A stretch of 14,029 nt of DNA. It comes from Spirochaetae bacterium HGW-Spirochaetae-9. GTDB lineage: Bacteria > Spirochaetota > Spirochaetia > Treponematales > Rectinemataceae. The notes under the pieces are model-generated. The model did no database searches, had not been told where the DNA came from, and worked only from the letters and a program-made list of their open reading frames with translations. How positions within the stretch are numbered: the stretch's first letter is position 1; the number at the start of each line of letters is the position of its first letter. Both the position numbers and the translations under genes were made by a program. The stretch lies in contig PGXP01000045.1 in assembly GCA_002839205.1 (NCBI GenBank), positions 1 through 14,029 of the forward strand, in the 5' to 3' direction. Shown here piece after piece: positions 1 to 6,161 of the stretch.

Positions 1-702
1 GTGCTCGAGAAGAGCGATTTCGATCCGGGCAATGTCTACTCGATCCCCTATTACATGGGTGCGGCCGGCGTCGCCGTCAACAAGCTGAAAGTGCCCCAAT
101 ACGACAAATCCTGGGCGATTTTCGCCAGAAATGATCTGGCCGGCAAGATGATCATGCTCGACGACATGAGGGAAGTGCTGGGCGATGCCTTGAAGTTCCT
201 CGGATACTCGGTCAACACGACGAACGATGAGGAGATAGCGAAGGCGAAGGCTCTGGTGAATGATGTGTGGAAGCCCAACCTGCTGAAGTTTGACGCAGAG
301 GCGTTCGCGAAGAATTTCGCGGCAGGCGAGGTATGGGGAGCCCAGGGCTATGCCGAATCGATCTACGCCGAGCTGGACAAGAGCCGCTGGGGCGAAATCG
401 ACTTCTTCATACCGAAGGAAGGTGGCCCCAGCTACATCGACTCCATGGTCATTCTGAAGAATTCAAAGAACAAGGATATGGCGATGAAATTCATCGACTT
501 TATCCACAGGCCTGAAGTGTACGCCGAATTCTGCGATGCCTTCGGCTTCCCCGCCACGGCCAATGCTCCGGCCAGGGCTCTCAAGAAGGGCGACTCCTAC
601 TACACTGCGGAGTCCCTGGAGCCCTGCGAGCTCAAGAAGGATGTTGGGGCTGATCTCGAAAAATACAATGCCGCGTGGCAGGAGATCAAAGTAGGCAAGT
701 GA
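1..702 (+). CDS. potD: Polyamine (spermidine/putrescine) ABC transporter substrate-binding protein, PotD-like, 5'-truncated by window
   Basis: This is the C-terminal 233 residues of a periplasmic solute-binding protein that delivers spermidine or putrescine to a PotABC-type importer. The visible part follows the known PotD order: YSIPYYMGAAGVAVN near residue 14, a DDMREVLGDAL stretch near 54, a LGYSVNTT stretch near 68, an IPKEGGPSYIDSMVI stretch near 138 (the strand that normally carries ligand-contacting residues) and the KNKDMAMKFIDFIHRPEV helix near 158. The frame is open at base 1; the GTG there aligns with the interior of PotD, so I read it as an internal Val, with the start and signal peptide outside the window. 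The gene ends at a TGA 20 bases before a perfect hairpin terminator. The polyamine assignment is by family resemblance; other di- or oligo-amines are possible. Confidence 0.88.
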   Translation: MLEKSDFDPGNVYSIPYYMGAAGVAVNKLKVPQYDKSWAIFARNDLAGKMIMLDDMREVLGDALKFLGYSVNTTNDEEIAKAKALVNDVWKPNLLKFDAEAFAKNFAAGEVWGAQGYAESIYAELDKSRWGEIDFFIPKEGGPSYIDSMVILKNSKNKDMAMKFIDFIHRPEVYAEFCDAFGFPATANAPARALKKGDSYYTAESLEPCELKKDVGADLEKYNAAWQEIKVGK

Positions 703-722
703 AGTTCCGCGCGTAGGCAAGC

Positions 723-756
723 AAAAGGCCGCCCATGAAAGGCGGCCTTTTAATTT
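723..756. terminator. Bidirectional rho-independent terminator between convergent genes
   Basis: A perfect 11-bp inverted repeat, AAAAGGCCGCC (723-733) and GGCGGCCTTTT (741-751), has a 7-base loop. The G+C core is flanked by A4 on the left and T4 on the right, with TTT again at 754-756, so a hairpin plus U-tract is formed on either strand. It lies between the stop of the PotD-like gene (702) and the stop of the minus-strand rhodanese gene (762), so it can serve both. Confidence 0.92.
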
Positions 757-761
757 GCTGC

Positions 762-1052
762 CTAAAAGCCCGGCATGTCGTTGAGGCCGCCGGCATTCAC
801 CACATCGGTGAAGCCGAGCGACTTCAGAATGCGCGTGCCCATGGCGCTCCGGGAACCGGAGGCGCAGTACAGGACGACGGGCTTGTCTTTGGGGCCGATT
901 TCGCCAGCCCTGCCCGAGAGCTCGTTGACGGGAATATTCAAGGATTTGGGGAAGTGCTCATCCTGGTATTCGTCGACGCTTCGAACGTCGACGATGACTG
1001 CCCCTGCCTTGATTTTCTGTTCTACACTGTTGCCGTTGCCGAAAAATCCCAT
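762..1052 (-). CDS. Small single-domain rhodanese (thiosulfate/persulfide sulfurtransferase)
   Basis: A 96-residue cytoplasmic rhodanese-fold protein. Visible marks are IVDVRSVDEYQDEHFPKSLNIP (first motif, residues 20-41, split here as IVDVRS, EYQDEHFP and SLNIP) and the active-site loop VLYCASGSRS with catalytic Cys63 and the CxxGxR pattern, followed by the usual C-terminal GG near residue 90. Such proteins carry sulfane sulfur as a Cys persulfide. I chose the ATG at 1052 because AAGGGAGA (minus strand, bases 1058-1065) sits 5 bases before it. A longer version from an ATG at 1118, overlapping the upstream stop as ATGA, would add 22 residues outside the fold and has poor RBS spacing. It follows the reductase-rhodanese fusion gene by 62 bases on the same strand, with no terminator seen between them, so co-transcription is likely. 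Confidence 0.9.
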   Translation of the reverse strand: MGFFGNGNSVEQKIKAGAVIVDVRSVDEYQDEHFPKSLNIPVNELSGRAGEIGPKDKPVVLYCASGSRSAMGTRILKSLGFTDVVNAGGLNDMPGF

Positions 1053-1057
1053 AATTT

Positions 1058-1065
1058 TCTCCCTT
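1058..1065 (-). promoter_or_regulatory. Ribosome binding site deciding the start of the small rhodanese
   Basis: The minus strand reads AAGGGAGA, 5 bases before the ATG at 1052. This favours the 96-residue product over the 118-residue reading from 1118, where the only purine run (AAGGGG) ends almost at the start codon and is itself the end of the upstream coding sequence. Confidence 0.75.
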
Positions 1066-1114
1066 GTAAAGTTCGATATATTCGACGCCCGGCATTGAGC
1101 CGCGGCGTCGGCAG

Positions 1115-2776
1115 TCATTCCCCTTGAAGCTCTTCGAATCCGCCGAAGAGCCTCATACTTGTCATTCCGCCAGTTACATACGCTACGTCCTGGAAACCTT
1201 GCTGCTGCAGTATCCTCGATGCCAGGTGGCCTTCAAAACCGGCAATAGAGATTATGACGAGGCGCTTGCCGCGAGGAATTTCTTCCAGCCTGTCGCGGAT
1301 CTCGTCGAGAGGCATGTGGAGGGATCCTGCGATATAGCCCTTGAGATATTCCCCGAAGGTTCTGACATCCAGGAATTGTACCGATGCCGGCTTTTGGGCT
1401 GCAAGGGCGGCAGCTTCCCTGGGCGCGATGAATCGGGAATAGCCGGAAAGGTCGTTCTGGGCGGCAAAGGCAGCCATCTGGAGAGGATCGTTCGCGCTAG
1501 AGTAGGGCGGGGCGTAGGTCAGGTCGAGGTCGGCGAGGTCGGAGAGCTTCATCCGGGCGGCGAGGGCCGTGGCGAGCACGTCGATGCGCTTTTCCACGCC
1601 CTCTTCGCCGAAGGCTTCAGCGCCGAGCAAGGATCCTTCCTCAGTGTAGATGAGTTTCAGCGACAGATCCTTGGAGCCGGGGTAATACGATGCATGGTGA
1701 GCCCTGTGGACATGGACGGCGCGAGCCTTGATGCCAGCCGCAGCGGCGGCTTTTTCAGAGAGGCCAGTCTGCGCGAAGGTGTAGTCCACAGCCTTGAACA
1801 CCGAGCTGCCGAGAGCGCCGGGATATTTCATGGCTCCGCCGAGGGCATTGGTAGCGGCGATTCTGCCCTGCCTGTTGGCGGGTCCCGCGAGGGGAATGCG
1901 AACCTTGGCTCCGTCCACTCGGCGCAGCAGTTCCACCATGTCGCCGGCGGCGAGGATGTCTGGATCACTTGTCTTAAGGAATTCATCGACAAGGAGGCCG
2001 CCGGAGGTGCCTATCTCGAGTCCGGCCGACTTGGCCAGGCCGAGGTTCGGGCGGACACCGGCCGACATGAGGACAATATCGGCTGGAAGGATTGTCCCAT
2101 CGCTCAGTTCGACGCTGCGGTTGGCAAAGTCGATTCTTGCAAGGGATTTTTGCGTGTAAACGGCAGCGCCTGCCTTCGTGAAGGCTCCGGCTATGAGGGC
2201 GCCGAATTCAGGATCGGCGGGCGGCATCAGCTGGTCGGTGAGTTCGACGATGGAGGTTGAAAGCCCCCGCTTGATAAAGGCTTCGGCCGTCTCGAGACCG
2301 ATAAACCCTCCGCCCACGACGACAGCCGACTTCGCGTCCTTGTCGGCAATATAGGCGTTGATGGCATCCATGTCGGGAATCGTCCACAGCCGGAATACAT
2401 TGGGCGAATCCACGCCTTCCACGGGAGGGATGAAGGGCGTGCCGCCCTGGGCCAGTATGAGCTTATCGTACGAAATATTCCGCTCACCTTCGGGGCTGCG
2501 CACGAGAACCGTCCTGGCTATCCTATCGATAGCGATGGCTTCTGTTTTGAGCGCCACATTGACCCTGTAGCGCGAGAAAAAGCCTTCGGCTGTCTGCAGA
2601 ATGAGAGCGCTGCGCTTGGTGATGTCGCCCGAGAGTCGGTAGGGCAAACCGCAGTTGGCGAAAGAGACATAAGGACCTTTTTCTATCACCGTAATCTCGG
2701 CCGTCTCGTCGAGTCTTCTGGCTCTCGCGGCGGCGGTGGCTCCGGCAGCGACTCCTCCAATTATTACCAATCTCAT
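1115..2776 (-). CDS. FAD-dependent CoA-disulfide/persulfide reductase with C-terminal rhodanese domain (rhodanese site lacks Cys)
   Basis: A 553-residue flavoprotein of the pyridine-nucleotide disulfide oxidoreductase superfamily, CDR-rhodanese type. Domains: FAD-binding VIIGGVAAGATAAARARR (4-21); single redox Cys42 in SFANCGLPY, as in CoA-disulfide reductases; NAD(P)H-binding VVVGGGFIGLETAEAF (152-167); second FAD motif ILAAGDMVE (274-282); dimerisation domain with YAPPYSSANDPL (421-432); rhodanese-like domain about 445-550. Members use NAD(P)H and bound CoA to reduce CoA disulfide, CoA persulfide or polysulfide. In the rhodanese loop the residue where Cys is expected is Ser510 (TCT, bases 1247-1249) in ISIAGFEGH, and the usual Arg is Glu515, so this domain is unlikely to carry persulfide. 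RBS AAGGAG lies 8 bases before the ATG. The downstream small rhodanese keeps its Cys and may act with it. The reductase class is firm; the exact substrate is not. Confidence 0.9.
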   Translation of the reverse strand: MRLVIIGGVAAGATAAARARRLDETAEITVIEKGPYVSFANCGLPYRLSGDITKRSALILQTAEGFFSRYRVNVALKTEAIAIDRIARTVLVRSPEGERNISYDKLILAQGGTPFIPPVEGVDSPNVFRLWTIPDMDAINAYIADKDAKSAVVVGGGFIGLETAEAFIKRGLSTSIVELTDQLMPPADPEFGALIAGAFTKAGAAVYTQKSLARIDFANRSVELSDGTILPADIVLMSAGVRPNLGLAKSAGLEIGTSGGLLVDEFLKTSDPDILAAGDMVELLRRVDGAKVRIPLAGPANRQGRIAATNALGGAMKYPGALGSSVFKAVDYTFAQTGLSEKAAAAAGIKARAVHVHRAHHASYYPGSKDLSLKLIYTEEGSLLGAEAFGEEGVEKRIDVLATALAARMKLSDLADLDLTYAPPYSSANDPLQMAAFAAQNDLSGYSRFIAPREAAALAAQKPASVQFLDVRTFGEYLKGYIAGSLHMPLDEIRDRLEEIPRGKRLVIISIAGFEGHLASRILQQQGFQDVAYVTGGMTSMRLFGGFEELQGE

Positions 2777-2784
2777 TCTGAAAG

Positions 2785-2825
2785 CTCCTTATATATAAAA
2801 TATCTAATATACAGATATATGTCAA
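2785..2825 (-). promoter_or_regulatory. Promoter and RBS of the reductase-rhodanese gene, with an inverted repeat in the promoter spacer
   Basis: On the minus strand TTGACA (2820-2825) is a perfect -35 box and TATTTT (2797-2802) lies 17 bases downstream as a partial -10. The RBS AAGGAG is at 2785-2790, 8 bases before the ATG at 2776. An inverted repeat, ATATCT (2800-2805) and AGATAT (2813-2818) with a 7-base AT spacer, lies between and partly over the -10, a typical position for a repressor operator. The promoter is seen directly; the operator role is inferred. Confidence 0.65.
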
Positions 2826-2830
2826 CATTA

Positions 2831-2861
2831 TAGCCTGAATAAAGCCTTGTTCTTCAGGCTA
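2831..2861. repeat. Perfect 9-bp inverted repeat in the divergent intergenic region
   Basis: TAGCCTGAA (2831-2839) and its exact reverse complement TTCAGGCTA (2853-2861) are separated by 13 bases. The right arm begins immediately after the candidate -35 of the aminotransferase promoter, and the left arm lies 5 bases upstream of the reductase -35. No T-tract follows on either strand, so it does not look like a terminator. It is a candidate operator able to affect both divergent promoters. Confidence 0.55.
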
Positions 2862-2876
2862 CCTATTCATTATACT
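2847..2876 (+). promoter_or_regulatory. Candidate promoter of the six-gene plus-strand run, leading to a nearly leaderless transcript
   Basis: TTGTTC (2847-2852) and TATACT (2871-2876) are separated by 18 bases. Transcription would begin about 6-8 bases past the -10, at about 2882-2884, immediately before the ATG at 2885. No Shine-Dalgarno sequence is present upstream of that ATG (the bases are GCTACAAA), which agrees with a leaderless or near-leaderless mRNA. Confidence 0.55.
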
Positions 2877-2884
2877 GCTACAAA

Positions 2885-4111
2885 ATGGAATTTTCACGGC
2901 GAATCGACTTTTCAGCCTCCAGGAACGAACTCGATCTGGAACGCAGCGAACATCTGCGCAAAGGCTTGGCAGTCTTCGACCTCTCCCAGTCAAATCCGAC
3001 AAAAACCGGTTTTGTGCAACCGGCGGATGCACTGGCAGCCGCGCTTTCCGCCGATGATAATTCCCTTTATTCACCCGATCCCAAAGGCCTGGAGAGCGCC
3101 CGCTCCGCCATAGCCGCCCACCTCGCCTGCTCAGGAAAGGCGGTAGACCACAACCATCTTCTGCTCTGCGCTTCCACATCCGAAGCCTACTCCTACCTCT
3201 TCAAGCTTCTCTGCGATCCGGGGGATTCCATCCTCGTTCCGAAGCCAGGCTACCCCCTCTTCGACCATCTGGCCTCACTGGAGTCGGTGCAAGCCCTGGG
3301 GTACAGGCTTGAATACGATTATCCGGCAGGATGGAGCCTTGATCTGGATTCCATACAAAGGGTTCTGGAAAGTTCGGATGGAGACAGGGTGAAGGCCATA
3401 GTGCTGATCAATCCCAACAATCCGACGGGCTCATACATCAAGGAGAGAGAGCTGAGGGCTATACAGGAAATCTGCCGCCGTCACTCGCTGGCTATCATTG
3501 CGGATGAGGTTTTCCATGGCTATGAGCTGGAACCGCGTGAGGGGAGGGTATCGCTCCTCGCTCAGGAACCAGCCCCGAACCCTCGCCCCGTCCTCACCTT
3601 CGTGCTCGACGGGCTCTCGAAACGGCTCTGTCTGCCTCAAATGAAGCTGGGATGGATTGCGGTATCCGGACCAGAGGATGAAGTTGCGAAGGCCATGGGA
3701 GCCCTCGAGCTGATATCGGACGCCTTCCTGTCGGCAGGGGCGCCCGTCATGAACGGCGTGAGCAGGCTTCTCGCGCATGAGGAAGAAATCCGCTTGAAGG
3801 TAAAAAGACGCATGGCAACCAACTTCGCCGTATATCGCAAGATTCTTGAGTACGAAGGATCCGCGCATAGGATCCTGGCCTGCGAAGGCGGCTGGACAGC
3901 CCTCGTCCAGAGTCCGCGCTTTGCGGGCGAAGAAGAGCTTGTCCGCGGGCTCCTGCGCGAAGAAGGTATCTATGTGCATCCAGGCTTCTTTTTCGATATG
4001 GAAAAAGAAGCCTATTTCGCCTTCAGTCTCATTGTGAAACCCCAGGATGCCGAGGCGGCAGCACGGAAATACAGGGCTTTTTTTGACCGCTTTTTAAATA
4101 TCAATAATTAG
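2885..4111 (+). CDS. PLP-dependent aminotransferase, class I/II (aspartate aminotransferase fold)
   Basis: A 408-residue fold-type I PLP enzyme. Visible motifs are SNPTKTGF (36-43), STSEAYSYLF (97-106, cofactor phosphate region), PGYPLFDHL (121-129), NPNNPTG (176-182), ADEVFHGY (206-213; Asp contacts the pyridine nitrogen) and the Schiff-base Lys246 in LDGLSKRLCLPQMKLGW. Near the C-terminus, where many class I aminotransferases have the R-x-S-F motif with the Arg that holds the substrate carboxylate, this protein reads FAFSL (378-382) with Ala379 in the Arg position. I recall this as a feature of one subfamily and not a lesion. The amino donor and acceptor cannot be named. The ATG has no RBS and lies 9 bases from the predicted -10. 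It heads a run of six genes; folD begins 9 bases after its stop. Confidence 0.87.
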   Translation: MEFSRRIDFSASRNELDLERSEHLRKGLAVFDLSQSNPTKTGFVQPADALAAALSADDNSLYSPDPKGLESARSAIAAHLACSGKAVDHNHLLLCASTSEAYSYLFKLLCDPGDSILVPKPGYPLFDHLASLESVQALGYRLEYDYPAGWSLDLDSIQRVLESSDGDRVKAIVLINPNNPTGSYIKERELRAIQEICRRHSLAIIADEVFHGYELEPREGRVSLLAQEPAPNPRPVLTFVLDGLSKRLCLPQMKLGWIAVSGPEDEVAKAMGALELISDAFLSAGAPVMNGVSRLLAHEEEIRLKVKRRMATNFAVYRKILEYEGSAHRILACEGGWTALVQSPRFAGEEELVRGLLREEGIYVHPGFFFDMEKEAYFAFSLIVKPQDAEAAARKYRAFFDRFLNINN

Positions 4112-4120
4112 GAGGATACA

Positions 4121-4996
4121 ATGCCCGCAACCATCATCGATGGAAAGAAAATCGCACAGGACATTCGCGCCGAGATAAAGTCAAAGGTTGAATCCCTGGC
4201 CTCGAAGGGACTGACTCCCGGCCTTGCCGTCATCCTCGTGGGCGAAGATCCCGCCTCGGTATCCTATGTTACTGGCAAGGAAAAAGCCCTTGCCGAAGCC
4301 GGAATGCTCAGCTTTGCCCATCACCTGCCTGGATCGACGAGCCAGAATGAACTTCTTGACCTCGTGAGAGCCTGTAATGCCGACGACAGGGTGCATGGCA
4401 TACTGGTTCAGCTCCCGCTTCCTCCGCAGATTGATGAAAAAGCCGTCATCGCGGCGATTTCGCCTGAAAAGGACGTCGATGGCTTTACCCCCATAAATAT
4501 TGGCAGGATGAACCTCGAAGAACCCTGCTATCTGCCATGCACGCCCGCAGGCATCATCGAGCTTATACGCCGGAGCGGGGTGTCGACCAAGGGCGCCAAT
4601 GCCGTCATCGTCGGCCGCTCCAACCTTGTCGGCAAGCCCCTCATGAACCTTCTTGTTCGAAAGTCCATCAATGCTACCGTTACCCTTTGCCACACGGGAA
4701 CGAAGGACCTTGCTTCGTATTGCAGGAATGCAGATATTCTTATAGCATGTGCCGGAAAAGCCGGCTTGATTTCGGGCGATATGGTAAAACCGGGTGCTTG
4801 TGTCATCGATGTCGGCGTGAATCGGGTAGAGGATTCCTCCGCATCGAAGGGCTTCCGGCTCAAGGGTGATGTCGATTTCGAATCGGCGGCCAAGGTGGCG
4901 GGTTGGATCACTCCCGTGCCGGGCGGTGTCGGACCCATGACCATTACGATGCTTCTCGCAAACACGGTTGAAGCTGCTTCCCGACGTGCGCAGTAG
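4121..4996 (+). CDS. folD: Bifunctional methylenetetrahydrofolate dehydrogenase / methenyltetrahydrofolate cyclohydrolase
   Basis: A 291-residue cytoplasmic FolD, normal in length. It interconverts 5,10-methylene-THF, 5,10-methenyl-THF and 10-formyl-THF with NADP+, feeding purine and formyl-Met synthesis. The catalytic YVTGK segment gives Tyr49 and Lys53, equivalent to the Tyr/Lys pair of other FolD enzymes. The family signatures PEKDVDGFTPINIGRM (near residues 117-132) and PCTPAGIIELI, the Rossmann dinucleotide motif VIVGRSNLVGKPLMNLL and the C-terminal TPVPGGVGPMT are all intact. The RBS AGGAGG (4110-4115) overlaps the stop codon of the aminotransferase gene, and folE2 begins 12 bases after the folD stop, so it is transcribed with both. 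Identity is secure. Confidence 0.97.
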   Translation: MPATIIDGKKIAQDIRAEIKSKVESLASKGLTPGLAVILVGEDPASVSYVTGKEKALAEAGMLSFAHHLPGSTSQNELLDLVRACNADDRVHGILVQLPLPPQIDEKAVIAAISPEKDVDGFTPINIGRMNLEEPCYLPCTPAGIIELIRRSGVSTKGANAVIVGRSNLVGKPLMNLLVRKSINATVTLCHTGTKDLASYCRNADILIACAGKAGLISGDMVKPGACVIDVGVNRVEDSSASKGFRLKGDVDFESAAKVAGWITPVPGGVGPMTITMLLANTVEAASRRAQ

Positions 4997-5008
4997 GTAA
5001 GGAAATTG

Positions 5009-5776
5009 ATGGTTGATGTTCAATCCATGAAGGATGAGCGGCGCATCCCCATACAGAAGGTGGGGGTTAAAGGCGTCCGCTATCCCATAACGCTGAGGGA
5101 CAAAGCGGCTCAGTTCCAGCACACAACAGCCGTTGTCAACCTCTATGCCGACCTTCCTCACGACTTCAAGGGCACCCACATGAGCCGCTTTATCGAGGTG
5201 TTCGAGGAATCACGATCGGATCTCTCCATGCCCAGCTTTCTCGGCATGCTTCAGAAAATCCGCCTCGAGCTCGAGGCGGAGACAGCCTATTCGGAAATCC
5301 ATTTTCCCTATTTTATCCAGAAGAAGGCGCCCGTCTCGGGCCAAAGCTCTATGATGAGCTACGACTGCTCCTATGAAGGTAAGGTTTCCGATGCCGGCCA
5401 TTCCTTTATCGTCGGTGTCACGGTGCCCATTCAGACTGTCTGCCCCTGCTCGAAGGCCATTTCCAGCCAGGGAGCCCACAACCAGCGGGGGCTTGTGACG
5501 CTCAAGGTTGCTCTTGGTCCATTCTTCTGGATCGAGGACCTTGTCGCTATCGTAGAGGATTCGGCTTCTAGCGATCTCTTTACGCTACTGAAACGAGAAG
5601 ATGAAAAATACATCACCGAGAGGTCGTATGACAGGCCGCGGTTTGTCGAGGATCTTGTGCGTGAAGTATATTTGCGTGTGGAAGCCCTCGGCAAATTCCC
5701 CCGATTCTCGGTCGAAGCCGAAAACTTCGAGAGCATCCACAATCATTCAGCCTACGCCTTTGTCGAAAAAGCATGA
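5009..5776 (+). CDS. folE2: GTP cyclohydrolase FolE2 (type IB)
   Basis: A 255-residue FolE2 enzyme, which converts GTP to 7,8-dihydroneopterin triphosphate, the entry step for folate and also the source of the precursor for 7-deazaguanine (queuosine) bases. Signatures are RYPITLRDK (24-32), the QHTTAVVNLYADLP segment (37-50), the catalytic CPCSKAIS with Cys145/Cys147 (the second probably the nucleophile), GAHNQRG (155-161) and the C-terminal ESIHNHSAYAF. I start at the ATG at 5009, with AAGGA (4999-5003) 5 bases before it. A TTG at 5006 would add one Met but leaves only 2 bases of spacing. Type IB enzymes are less dependent on zinc than FolE. Its place 12 bases after folD supports a pterin/folate role; no other folate genes are in the window. 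Confidence 0.96.
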   Translation: MVDVQSMKDERRIPIQKVGVKGVRYPITLRDKAAQFQHTTAVVNLYADLPHDFKGTHMSRFIEVFEESRSDLSMPSFLGMLQKIRLELEAETAYSEIHFPYFIQKKAPVSGQSSMMSYDCSYEGKVSDAGHSFIVGVTVPIQTVCPCSKAISSQGAHNQRGLVTLKVALGPFFWIEDLVAIVEDSASSDLFTLLKREDEKYITERSYDRPRFVEDLVREVYLRVEALGKFPRFSVEAENFESIHNHSAYAFVEKA

Positions 5777-5788
5777 TAAGGAGCCCCT

Positions 5789-6145
5789 ATGTCCAATAAC
5801 TATCCCGTCGAGAAGAAAGACCTTACAGAAAAAGGCACCAAAGGCATCATGTCGGCGGGGGCCGGAATCGGGCTTCTCGGCATCAACGCCCTCCTCGGCA
5901 TACCCGTTCTCGGCTGGGTTCTCTCCGCCGGTCTTCTCGCTCTCGGGGCTGTGGGGCTATTCGGCAAGACGAAGACGGACAAGGTTTCAGGCAGCCTCCT
6001 CTCGGTGGCAGGAGTAGCGGGCTTGGCGACGATGTTCATGCCGGGACTCGCGCGCTCCCTCCTCAGCCTCGGGGGAGTCGGCCTCCTCCTCTACGGCCTC
6101 GTGAACATTGGCGGCTTCCTGGCCGGACTCCGCAAGAAGAGCTGA
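5789..6145 (+). CDS. Small glycine/leucine-rich multi-pass membrane protein of unknown function
   Basis: I do not recognise this 118-residue protein. After a charged N-terminus of about 19 residues (PVEKKDLTEKGTK), the rest is hydrophobic and glycine-rich: likely membrane segments at about 20-38 and 40-59, a short polar turn (GKTKTDK, 59-65), then segments at about 68-86 and 89-113, ending in basic RKKS. The hydrophobic stretches are small-residue-rich (G, A, S, L), as in helices that pack tightly. No cysteine, catalytic motif or signal-peptidase site is visible. AAGGAG (5778-5783) lies 5 bases before the ATG, so translation is well supported. It lies 12 bases after folE2 and 16 bases before miaB, so it is co-transcribed with enzymes it need not work with. 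Confidence 0.8.
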   Translation: MSNNYPVEKKDLTEKGTKGIMSAGAGIGLLGINALLGIPVLGWVLSAGLLALGAVGLFGKTKTDKVSGSLLSVAGVAGLATMFMPGLARSLLSLGGVGLLLYGLVNIGGFLAGLRKKS

Positions 6146-6161
6146 AGAGTATCCCCTGATC

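Noticed and set aside
762..1118. Longer 118-residue version of the small rhodanese starting at an ATGA overlap with the upstream stop
   Set aside because: The extra 22 residues are outside the fold and the purine run is only about 1-2 bases from that ATG, while the ATG at 1052 has a well-spaced AAGGGAGA.
1124..2260. Long open frame (378 codons) on the plus strand opposite the reductase-rhodanese gene
   Set aside because: It is antisense to a well-supported gene, has no recognisable domain or RBS, and is explained by the codon bias of the true frame.
4181..5179. Long open frame (332 codons) on the minus strand across folD and folE2
   Set aside because: It crosses two certain genes on the other strand and its translation resembles no protein family.
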